A stretch of 64,000 nucleotides of DNA from Phycisphaerales bacterium (GTDB lineage: Bacteria > Planctomycetota > Phycisphaerae > UBA1845 > Fen-1342), in contig JADJWG010000002.1 of NCBI GenBank assembly GCA_016716475.1, positions 1,240,001-1,304,000 on the forward strand. The letters are read 5' to 3'. The notes under the pieces were generated by a model that was given only the letters and a program-made list of their open reading frames with translations, was not told the DNA's origin and did no database searches. This document shows positions 1 to 10,941 of this stretch, in pieces. A program made the position numbers and the translations under genes. Within the stretch, counting starts at the first letter, position 1, and each line of letters opens with the position of its first letter.

Positions 1-1
1 A

Positions 2-190
2 TTCGACTGGGAGGTTAAAGCCGTTCGCCGCGGCTTTGAAGATTACCAGGTCGTGCGACCGTGGAACGATCTGCGGTTGGAATCTGAACGGACGGAAGAC
101 GAGGAGTGGCAGGCCCGACTGGACGATGTAGAGCGGCAGCGGGCGCGACGCCTGGGGACCACACCAGCGGCGGGCCATACAGGCGGATGA
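2..190 (+). CDS. C-terminal end of an unidentified protein (partial)
   Basis: This reading frame is open from the left edge of the window to a TGA and gives the last 62 residues of a protein whose start lies outside. The peptide is charged, with an acidic and arginine-rich helical stretch (ERTEDEEWQARLDDVERQR) and a short Gly/Thr-rich tail. No family can be recognised from so little. It converges with the chemoreceptor gene to its right, and a strong hairpin follows directly, which is consistent with a true gene end. Confidence 0.55.
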   Translation, partial: FDWEVKAVRRGFEDYQVVRPWNDLRLESERTEDEEWQARLDDVERQRARRLGTTPAAGHTGG

Positions 191-197
191 AACAGCG

Positions 198-240
198 ATG
201 CAGCGCTGCTGCGAGGTTTCACCTTGCACCAGCGCTGCAT
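198..240. terminator. Strong hairpin between convergent genes
   Basis: The outer arms 198-208 and 230-240 are perfect 11-bp complements (ATGCAGCGCTG / CAGCGCTGCAT). After one mismatch an inner stem of about 7 bp closes a 5-nt loop. It lies between the plus-strand gene ending at 190 and the minus-strand gene ending at 299, so it may terminate both. There is no clear U-tract, so the function is inferred from position and stem strength. Confidence 0.55.
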
Positions 241-298
241 TGGGTCCTGATGGAAGCGGGCCGATACGCATACCGGCACGCGAACGGGTCACGCCGAA

Positions 299-2320
299 TT
301 AGAATTCCGACAAGTCCGCACTTGTGCCGGTGGGCTCGGGAGCTTGCATCGGGGTTTTCTGCGCGGGGGTGGTCGGCACGGACTTCGCACGCGTCGGCGT
401 GGACTTGTGCCCGAAGTGGTACTGGTGCCCGGTCTTCTGCGGCGCACTCGCCTTCTTCGCCGGTCCGGCCGCGTACGCGTGCGTATCACGCTCGGCCGCC
501 CCACCCACCATCACGACCAGGTCGTTCACCAGCGCCTTGACCGTCTGGGCCTGGGCGCTGAGCTGCTCCGCGGCACTGGCGGATTCCTCCGCCCCGGCCG
601 CGTTCTGCTGTGTCACACGGTCCATCTGCGACACGGCCGTGTTCACCTGGTCCACACCCTGGGCCTGCTCATTGCTGGCGCGGGCAATGCCGTTGATGAG
701 GTCGGAGACCTGCGAGGCCTGTTGCACGATCGCCGCGAGTGACTGGCCAACTTCGCCTGCCACCTGCGTACCCTGTCGCGCCCGGTTCACGGCATCTTCG
801 ATGAGACCCGTGGTCTCCCGCGCGGCCTGTGCCGCACGGTGTGCCAGGTTGCGGACCTCCTCCGCCACAACGGCGAAGCCCTTACCGTGCTCACCGGCCC
901 GGGCCGCCTCGACGGCCGCATTGAGTGCCAGCAGGTTGGTCTGGAAGGCGATCTCCTCAATCACCTTGATGATCTTGCTGATCTTCTCCGACGATTCGTT
1001 GATCCCGGTCATCGCCTCGTTGAGCTGTTCCATGCTCTGGTCGCCGGCGCTGGCGGCCTGCCGCGCCTCGCCGGCCAGCTTGTCGGCTTGCGTCGCGTTG
1101 TCGGCGTTGGTGCGCGTCATGGCCGCCATTTCCTCGAGCGCGCTCGACGTCTCTTCGAGCGAGGAGGCCTGCTCACCGGCTCCTTCCGCGAGCTGCTGTG
1201 AGGCGGTCGCGACCTGCGAGGCCGCATCGTTCACCTGGTCGGCCCCCTCGTTGAGCTGGGTGGCGATGCGCGTCAAGGCGCGGTTGATGCCACGCGTGAT
1301 CAGAACACCGAGCGACATGGCAATCGCTACACCGATGACGGCTGCGGATATCATCAGCACCTGGAGCATGCCGGCCTGGGACTGGCTCGATTGGACCTCG
1401 GCGGCGGCGCCTTCACGGTTGACAGCAACGACCGCATAGAGTGCTTCAAGCGCTTCGCGCTGCCGTTGTGCGACCGGTCCCATCAGTTGCTGCTGCGCCG
1501 CACTCAGCGCTTCGTTGGCTGTATAGGCAACCGCAATCATTTCTCCTATGTGCTGAGTCACATCAACCTGAGTAGGAAGAAATTCCTCACGATAGAGTGC
1601 CTCGGCCTCGGTGGACTTGCCTTCCGCCGCAAGTCGCTTGATCTGCGCTACCGTCGCATGAAGTTTGCGGTGCGGGGTATCGATCTCACGAATCAGTGTG
1701 GCGATTTCGGGATTGTCGGTCTGGAAGCTTGCCAGCCAACGCCCGATGTTGCATCCCGTGGGGTCCTCACCACCCTCGAAACTGGCATCTTCCAAGTGCA
1801 ACAAGTGCAGCAAGCGCTGCACCAGGATGTAGTGCTCTTTCGCGCTCCGCTCGAGCTGTCCCACCAGTTCCGTCGGATTGATGATGCCGACTTCATCGAA
1901 ACGCTTGCACAGCTCCATCAGCTTGTTATTCTCGGCGCGCCACGCTTCCCATTTGGGTACGAACTCCCGCCACAACTGGGCCTCTTCTGCGCTGTGCGGC
2001 AGCCCCTCGTAGACCTCCCAAGCGGCCTGGTAACGTTCTCGTTGTGCGAGCAGGTTCGCATACTGCTCTTGGCGCATCTCGCGCGAGAGCCCCGCGATGC
2101 CCAATGCACGATTGATGCCGCGGATGGCCTCGGCGCTGCTTGCGATGATCATCAGATTGTCAACGCGTGGCAGTGCTTCTTCTCCAACGATGTCGATGGC
2201 ACGCGAGCCACTGTTGACGGCGTAATAACCCACGCCACCCAGCAGCGCCGTCACCGCGCTCACCAGCAGGAACGCCCCCATCAACTTTCGTCCGATCGTC
2301 CAACCGGTCCGCGCTTTCAT
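299..2320 (-). CDS. Methyl-accepting chemotaxis protein with a CZB-like zinc-binding motif
   Basis: This is a membrane chemoreceptor of 673 aa. Transmembrane helix 1 is at about residues 13-35 and helix 2 at about 318-338. The region between them is helical, like a four-helix-bundle sensor, and carries a CZB-type signature: CNIGRW near residue 190 and HRKLH near 217, the zinc-ligand pattern of chemoreceptor zinc-binding domains. The cytoplasmic signalling hairpin is intact, with its tip EIAFQTNLLALNAAVEAARA near 455-493. The C-terminal tail is flexible and Lys/Pro/Thr-rich and ends in DLSEF. The start at 2320 was chosen because GGGAGAG lies just upstream; longer versions extend without coding character. 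No other chemotaxis genes are in the window. Confidence 0.92.
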   Translation of the reverse strand: MKARTGWTIGRKLMGAFLLVSAVTALLGGVGYYAVNSGSRAIDIVGEEALPRVDNLMIIASSAEAIRGINRALGIAGLSREMRQEQYANLLAQRERYQAAWEVYEGLPHSAEEAQLWREFVPKWEAWRAENNKLMELCKRFDEVGIINPTELVGQLERSAKEHYILVQRLLHLLHLEDASFEGGEDPTGCNIGRWLASFQTDNPEIATLIREIDTPHRKLHATVAQIKRLAAEGKSTEAEALYREEFLPTQVDVTQHIGEMIAVAYTANEALSAAQQQLMGPVAQRQREALEALYAVVAVNREGAAAEVQSSQSQAGMLQVLMISAAVIGVAIAMSLGVLITRGINRALTRIATQLNEGADQVNDAASQVATASQQLAEGAGEQASSLEETSSALEEMAAMTRTNADNATQADKLAGEARQAASAGDQSMEQLNEAMTGINESSEKISKIIKVIEEIAFQTNLLALNAAVEAARAGEHGKGFAVVAEEVRNLAHRAAQAARETTGLIEDAVNRARQGTQVAGEVGQSLAAIVQQASQVSDLINGIARASNEQAQGVDQVNTAVSQMDRVTQQNAAGAEESASAAEQLSAQAQTVKALVNDLVVMVGGAAERDTHAYAAGPAKKASAPQKTGHQYHFGHKSTPTRAKSVPTTPAQKTPMQAPEPTGTSADLSEF

Positions 2321-2734
2321 CTGTGCTCTCCCATGCGTCGAGGCGCACCTCGACAGTCGAGGCAGGACAGCCGTACACAAATTGGCTCGTTATGGGCACG
2401 ACCTGCTACACGCGAGCAGGTCCTGCCCGGGGCCGCTGCCGCAGCCGGCCCCAAGAACTGAGGAACTCGCGTTTTACCGGGGAAGCGCCACCTAACTCCG
2501 GCAGGAATCCACGGTCACTGCGCTCATCGACGTGGTGCCCAGTGGGCTTGAAGAACGTCCGCGCCGCGCACGGTGTGGTCACGTGCGGCACACTTATCCC
2601 CGACCGTCCTCGGTCCGAAAACACCGCCTCGGAACCGCCGACAGTGGGCACGGTGTGCCCTTGTCGCAGCAGCGTTGGCCACCCGGCCCCCCTACCCTCA
2701 TTTTCGGCATTTTTCTTACCTGATCCTGAATGGA
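2321..2734. other. Intergenic region, no gene seen
   Basis: These 414 bases separate two minus-strand genes. Open frames here have no family-like sequence. A perfect 8-bp inverted repeat (GACCTGCT / AGCAGGTC, 2400-2422) is present and may belong to the 3' end of the amidohydrolase transcript or to the chemoreceptor leader. No clear promoter was identified. Confidence 0.5.
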
Positions 2735-3727
2735 TCAAGAGTATCCGAGTCGCTCCGCATTCCCTCGATAGAGCTGCATGAGCACTTCGGCCGGAAGATC
2801 CACCCCGGCCAGACGTGGTGGTGGTGCGGCGTCGGGGTCCTCGATCGGACTCTCGCCGCGATACACGCTTTCCCACATCTGCACCTGGCACCAGTACCGA
2901 CTGGCGTAGTGGTCGAAGTCGTAGTGATCGGCCACTACCAGGTCACTGCCGAACAGGATGCGGGTCGGGTGGCGCAGCAGCAGCGCGCGGACTCCCTCAG
3001 GTTGTGCCGCGACGGCGCGAACGATCCACTTCGTCGCACTGCTGTCGAGGTAGAGGTTCGGATACCGGTCGAGCAGACGCGCGAGAAACCCTGGGTCTTC
3101 GCAGTTCCCTCCCATGTGGGCGGCGATGACATTCCGCGGCGCCACCCGTTCCAGCAGATACTCGAGCTGGTCGTACTGGGACTCCTTGGTGCCGAATCTG
3201 GCCGCGTCGGCGTACTTGCCGCCCGGTGCAAACCAGGCCGTCGGATCGCCCGCGTGGATCATGAAGTCGAATCCCAGCGCGCAGCCCTGCTCGAGCACCG
3301 GCGTGAAGAAGTCGTCCCGCAACAGGCGGGGAAACTTCTCGCGCATGGGCGGCGCCATCCAGAACTTCATCCGGCGTGCGCCGCGCCCCGCGAATGCCTC
3401 CAGGTCCGCCAGCCACTGCCGCCGGAAATCCTCCGTGCGGTCTTTCTGCCGCCAGTTCGGGATCGCGATGAACCGCAGCCGGTCACCGTACTCATCCTGC
3501 AGCGCGGGCACCTCGTCGAGCGGCGTCATCGAGACCACGGTCCCCACCCCATAGAGGTCAGCCGCCTCGAAGAACTGCGGCAGGGTCGGCGAACGCCGGA
3601 CATGCGTGTGGATATCGATGCTGCGGCCGGTGAAACGGCGCGGCGGCACGGTGTGGTAATCGAGGCCGAGGCGGTTCGCCGGGGACCGCCCCCCGTGTAC
3701 CGGGGCATCCTGATCGTGGTGCGACAT
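2735..3727 (-). CDS. Amidohydrolase-family TIM-barrel metal-dependent hydrolase
   Basis: This 330-aa protein has the layout of the amidohydrolase 2 (PF04909) family. An N-terminal metal-site strand reads DIHTHVRRS, MIHAGDP follows in the middle, AAHMGGNCEDP later, and LFGSDLVVAD supplies the C-terminal metal-binding Asp. These match the HxH, H, H and D ligands of the family. Substrates of the family include aromatic acids such as 2-amino-3-carboxymuconate semialdehyde and related hydrolysis or decarboxylation substrates; the substrate here cannot be told. The start at 3727 has AGGA about 10 nt upstream. It lies 165 bp downstream of acs on the same strand, separated by a hairpin. Confidence 0.82.
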   Translation of the reverse strand: MSHHDQDAPVHGGRSPANRLGLDYHTVPPRRFTGRSIDIHTHVRRSPTLPQFFEAADLYGVGTVVSMTPLDEVPALQDEYGDRLRFIAIPNWRQKDRTEDFRRQWLADLEAFAGRGARRMKFWMAPPMREKFPRLLRDDFFTPVLEQGCALGFDFMIHAGDPTAWFAPGGKYADAARFGTKESQYDQLEYLLERVAPRNVIAAHMGGNCEDPGFLARLLDRYPNLYLDSSATKWIVRAVAAQPEGVRALLLRHPTRILFGSDLVVADHYDFDHYASRYWCQVQMWESVYRGESPIEDPDAAPPPRLAGVDLPAEVLMQLYRGNAERLGYS

Positions 3728-3832
3728 GCGGAAGTATCCTGTGGGCTGCCTGTAAAACCGAACCCGTGATGATAGGAGCGGCGCGTGACCATCCGCCGCC
3801 AAGCCGCGAGGACCGCAGAAACGATGCCGGCG

Positions 3833-3860
3833 CGCAGCCCGCGGCATGCCGCGCGCTGCG
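3833..3860 (-). terminator. Palindromic hairpin downstream of acs
   Basis: The sequence CGCAGCCCGCGGCA is followed directly by its near-perfect complement TGCCGCGCGCTGCG (one mismatch), centred on GGCATGCC. It lies 33 nt past the acs stop codon, where a transcription terminator would be expected. No U-tract follows, so this is a weaker call. Confidence 0.4.
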
Positions 3861-3892
3861 CGCCGGACCTGTTTCACCCGGAGTTTGCCGGC

Positions 3893-5866
<1,974 letters not shown>

Positions 5867-6078
5867 ACTCTCCTGCCGGGCGGCGCGATTCGAACCGCCA
5901 CCCGTGTTCACGGGGATGTGAGTTGAGTGCTGCGCTGCTTAACAGCGCAACCCGCCGTGTGGTTACGTGCCCCCCTGGGCGGCGATCGGACCCGCAGCCG
6001 GCGCCGCGTTCTGGTCGCGGCGATACTGCTTCGCCGACCGGAGCGCGCCGGACGGCACGGCACCACCTGACTCTTTCG

Positions 6079-6107
6079 CTTATAGCATGCCCACCTGCGC
6101 GTCGCAA
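6079..6107 (-). promoter_or_regulatory. Sigma-70-like promoter for acs
   Basis: On the minus strand TTGCGA (6102-6107) and TATAAG (6079-6084) are separated by exactly 17 nt. The predicted start of transcription would be near 6072, leaving a leader of about 200 nt before acs. It lies in the 350-bp region between the divergent acs and gatB genes; nothing else in that region was recognised. Confidence 0.55.
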
Positions 6108-6216
6108 CTGTGGCCGAACTGTCCGCACGTAAATGGCGCAGACCGACCACCAAAAGGGTACTATATCCAGGTCGCCGTCACCGCCTGCAGCGGCCGGGCC
6201 GCTCTGAGGAGGTTGC

Positions 6217-7695
<1,479 letters not shown>

Positions 7696-7725
7696 CTACC
7701 GACAGGTGGCGTGGCCAGCACCGCG

Positions 7726-9660
7726 TTAGATGTCCTCCAGCCCTTCTTCGCGTAACCAGCGGTGCGCGCGGGCCACCAGCGGCTCCGGATAACCCTCCAG
7801 CTCCAGAATACGCAGTGCGTTTCTCGTGCGCGCCGGGCCCGCGTGCAGGCGATAGTCGAAAACCATGCCGCTTTCGCCGAGATTCTCGCGGAAATGGAAG
7901 TTCACCACCGTGACACCATCGGCCAGGCGTGTCAGGTTTCGATCGTGTGTCGCAAGTAGAAACATCTGTCCCGACGCCAACAGATGCTCCAGCACGGCCA
8001 CACTGGCGGCGGATTGGTCCTGCGAATTGGTCCCGCGGAAGGGCTCGTCGATCAGGCCAAGCAGCGGGATGGCACCCTTGGGCGGATGAATCATCCGCCG
8101 AAGATGCCGCACCTCCGCGAGAAAGTAGCTCTCCGCTGCGGCGAGACTGTCACGCGCCCGCAGATCGGTAATGAGCCGCAGCGGGGACCAGGTCAGCGCC
8201 TCGGCCGACACGGCGCCGCCACTCTGCGCAAGCACCACATTGACACCCACCATCCGCAGGAACGTGCTCTTGCCTGCCATGTTTGAACCGGTGATCACCC
8301 ACACCCGCTGTCCAGCGGCAGCCAGGTGGGCGTCGTTTGCCACAATCCGTTCCGGGGCCACGAGCGGGTGTCGTCCTCCACGAATTTCGAGTGCCGCAGC
8401 AGTGGCCAACTCGGGCCAGCAATTGGCGGGCTGCTCATCCGCGAAAGCCGCCTGCGCACACAACGCATCGAGCTCCGCGAGAGCCGCGATGGCCGTGAGC
8501 AGTTCAGCGCGGCGTGGCCCCGTGGCTCTGGCCACGCCGGCTGCCACATGCACGTCCGCCAGCAATGCGAGATTCAGCAGCAGCCAGAGCGGTCCGCCGC
8601 GCTCCGTGTACTGGACGCGCCGCACCAGGAACGGGAGGGCCTGGGGCACGGTGGCGCGCCGACAGGCCGTCCCCAGGTCCGCGAGTTCTTCTATCTCGGG
8701 GGGGGCGGCGCCCGCGGCCCGGGCGGCCCCCAGCACCGCACGCGCTGCCCAGGCCGTGTCAGTCCACGGCGCGAGAAACGCCACAATCGCCGGCCGGTAA
8801 CGGGCAAGCAAGGCCGCATTCACCAAGGTAAGTACCAGCAGCGCTGCCAACGTCGGCCCGACACCTTGGAAACCGAGAATGGACAACACGACAATCAGCA
8901 AGCCGCTGAGCCAACCCCAGGCACGCAACCACGTCGGTGCCGGACCGGTCGGTGATGCCGGGGCCTGTGCGAGAGCGGCAATCAGGCGCGCCAGCCGGGC
9001 ATCCTCGTCCCGCAGCATCCGCAGACCCGCCATGAGTTCAAGTCGCGCCGCACGCTGTTCGGCCAGCACGCGCACCAGCGTCTGACGCTTCCGGATCCAT
9101 GCCGCATCGATGGACGGCTGCTCGACCAAATCCCGCAAACGCAGCGCCCCCAGGCGCGTCGAGGTGCGGTTGAGCAGCCCGAAGATTCCAACCGGCGGCG
9201 CAAACAGGTCGAGATCGTCACGCTCCTGGTCCGTCAGCGCCCAGACTTCTCCGCGCGGCAGGAGCACCGGGAGCTGCGCCAGTTCCGGGGCATCCTCCGG
9301 CCGGCGCCAATCACGCAGGCAGACGACCGCCCCTCCGGCTCGCTGCAGCGCCTCGTCCACGGTGTCGAGCCGCCGCTGGGCCGCATCCCGGATGGCCAGT
9401 TCGAACAGGTGTCGTCGCACGGTCAGCACAAACCCCACCAGCACCAGCGCTGAAGCTACGGGGGCCCACAGGAGCCGTTCACCCGTGAAGACAAACCACG
9501 GCACCAGCGCGAGTGTGAAAACCGCCAGGCGTACCCACGCCCAGCGCCCTTCCCGCCCGCTTGCCACTGCCAGTTCGGCCGCGAGCCCAGCGCGCTTCTC
9601 CCCCAGCCAGGCCGCGGCCGTGCCACCGGACCGGGGTTCGTGCTCCGGTTGTGTGCTCAC
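7726..9660 (-). CDS. Membrane-anchored MutS-family ATPase
   Basis: This 644-aa protein ends in a MutS-type ABC ATPase domain: Walker A GSNMAGKST (about 457-465), Walker B LLGLIDEPFRGTNS (about 531-544) and the following ATHD segment. It lacks the mismatch-recognition and connector domains of MutS and the Smr domain of MutS2. Instead it has two pairs of hydrophobic segments, at about 45-80 and 249-281, which would anchor it in the membrane. Such short membrane MutS homologues are known as a family of unclear function; a role in classical mismatch repair is unlikely. The GTG start at 9660 is preceded by AAGGAGG. It is divergent from the RCK channel gene and convergent with gatB. Confidence 0.85.
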   Translation of the reverse strand: MSTQPEHEPRSGGTAAAWLGEKRAGLAAELAVASGREGRWAWVRLAVFTLALVPWFVFTGERLLWAPVASALVLVGFVLTVRRHLFELAIRDAAQRRLDTVDEALQRAGGAVVCLRDWRRPEDAPELAQLPVLLPRGEVWALTDQERDDLDLFAPPVGIFGLLNRTSTRLGALRLRDLVEQPSIDAAWIRKRQTLVRVLAEQRAARLELMAGLRMLRDEDARLARLIAALAQAPASPTGPAPTWLRAWGWLSGLLIVVLSILGFQGVGPTLAALLVLTLVNAALLARYRPAIVAFLAPWTDTAWAARAVLGAARAAGAAPPEIEELADLGTACRRATVPQALPFLVRRVQYTERGGPLWLLLNLALLADVHVAAGVARATGPRRAELLTAIAALAELDALCAQAAFADEQPANCWPELATAAALEIRGGRHPLVAPERIVANDAHLAAAGQRVWVITGSNMAGKSTFLRMVGVNVVLAQSGGAVSAEALTWSPLRLITDLRARDSLAAAESYFLAEVRHLRRMIHPPKGAIPLLGLIDEPFRGTNSQDQSAASVAVLEHLLASGQMFLLATHDRNLTRLADGVTVVNFHFRENLGESGMVFDYRLHAGPARTRNALRILELEGYPEPLVARAHRWLREEGLEDI

Positions 9661-9823
9661 CGATCCTCCTTGTTGAGTTCGACCGGACCCAAAAGGCACC
9701 GGCCGGGCATTGTACGCATGCCACGGCACGACGGCGCGGGCGCTTAGCAGTGAATCCCCAGGTGGCGGCTTGCCGCGGCGCAGCCGTCCGCAGACACTGT
9801 TGCCAGTTGTCACGGGAGTGGTG

Positions 9824-10924
9824 ATGCCCCAGGCCGACTACGAGAACCTGCGCGTTCGCGTCCGCAGCACCCCCCCGGCCCTGGTGCACCTCTGGCGCGA
9901 ATGGTGCTTCTTCCGGGTGATTCTCGTGCACTTTCGCGTGCGTTTCGCGGTGATGATTGGCATCCTGCTGACGGGTGGGCTCCTTTTCAAGTACCTCGAT
10001 CCGGCGCGCGACCTTTCCTTGCCCAAGGCGATGTACTTCACCTGGTCGCTGGTGTTCGGCGAGCCGCCTGAGGAGTTCCCCGATCACGTCGTCCTTCAGT
10101 CGCTCTTCTTCATCATCCCGGTCCTCGGCCTGTTGGTGATCCTCGAAGGGCTCGTGGATTTCGCTTTTATCCTGCGCGACCGTCGTCGCCACGAACGGAG
10201 CTGGTGCAAGGTCATGGCTGCCGCACTTCGCAATCACATCATCCTGGTCGGGCTGGGGAAGCTCGGTTACCGCGCTTATCGCCTGCTGCGTCAGCTTGGC
10301 GCGCCGGTCGTCGTCATCGAGCGCAATGGCGACAACCAGTTTCTCGACGAATTGCGCCGTGACGGCACGCCCCTGCTGATCGGCGACGCCCGCCGAGAGG
10401 CCCTGCTGGTCGACGCCCACGCCGCGGCCGCCCGCAGCATCATCGTCGCTACCAACGACGACCTCGCGAACCTCGAGATCGCCCTCGACGCGCGCCGCAT
10501 CCAACCTGGCATCCGCGTCGTATTGCGGATGTTCGATCAGAACATGGCCGACAAGATCCGGGGCGGTTTCAACTTGCAGGTGGCCATGTCCCAGTCGGCC
10601 ATGTCCGCCCCGGCCTTCGTGATGGCGGCCCTGGAGAGTTCCATCGTCAGCAGCACGGTCATCGGGCAGGAGCTGGTCGTCATTCAGCGCTGGCGAGCCC
10701 ATGCTGGCGGTCCACTCGCTGGTCACAACGTGGCGGAACTCATGCGGACCTACGGTGTTGTCGTGGTGGAGCGCAGTGCACCGGGCTCGACTCCACACAT
10801 CATGCCCGGCCCGGATACCGTGATCGCGGCGGGCGATCAATTGCTGGTGCAGGGCACATTCGATCGGCTGCGCAACCTGGCGGACGAAGTGCAGGGACTG
10901 GCTGCTGCCGCCGCAAGTACGTGA
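9824..10924 (+). CDS. Potassium-channel-like protein with TrkA-N/TrkA-C (RCK) domains
   Basis: This 366-aa protein has two hydrophobic segments (about 42-57 and 92-115) followed by a cytoplasmic RCK module. The nucleotide-binding Rossmann motif reads HIILVGLGKLG (about 137) with a following acidic strand end (VVVIERN), and a TrkA-C-like domain closes the chain. The pore-loop selectivity motif TVGYG is not seen between the two segments (MYFTWSLVFGEPPEEF stands there), so ion selectivity is uncertain. The start at 9824 follows GGGAG. It nearly abuts the end of the convergent dehydrogenase gene. Confidence 0.8.
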   Translation: MPQADYENLRVRVRSTPPALVHLWREWCFFRVILVHFRVRFAVMIGILLTGGLLFKYLDPARDLSLPKAMYFTWSLVFGEPPEEFPDHVVLQSLFFIIPVLGLLVILEGLVDFAFILRDRRRHERSWCKVMAAALRNHIILVGLGKLGYRAYRLLRQLGAPVVVIERNGDNQFLDELRRDGTPLLIGDARREALLVDAHAAAARSIIVATNDDLANLEIALDARRIQPGIRVVLRMFDQNMADKIRGGFNLQVAMSQSAMSAPAFVMAALESSIVSSTVIGQELVVIQRWRAHAGGPLAGHNVAELMRTYGVVVVERSAPGSTPHIMPGPDTVIAAGDQLLVQGTFDRLRNLADEVQGLAAAAAST

Positions 10925-10941
10925 CCGGCCGCACGGTCCCG

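Noticed and set aside
9710..9823. An upstream start for the RCK channel protein
   Set aside because: ATG 9824 has GGGAG just before it, and the upstream codons are opposite the start of the MutS-like gene and have no conserved sequence.
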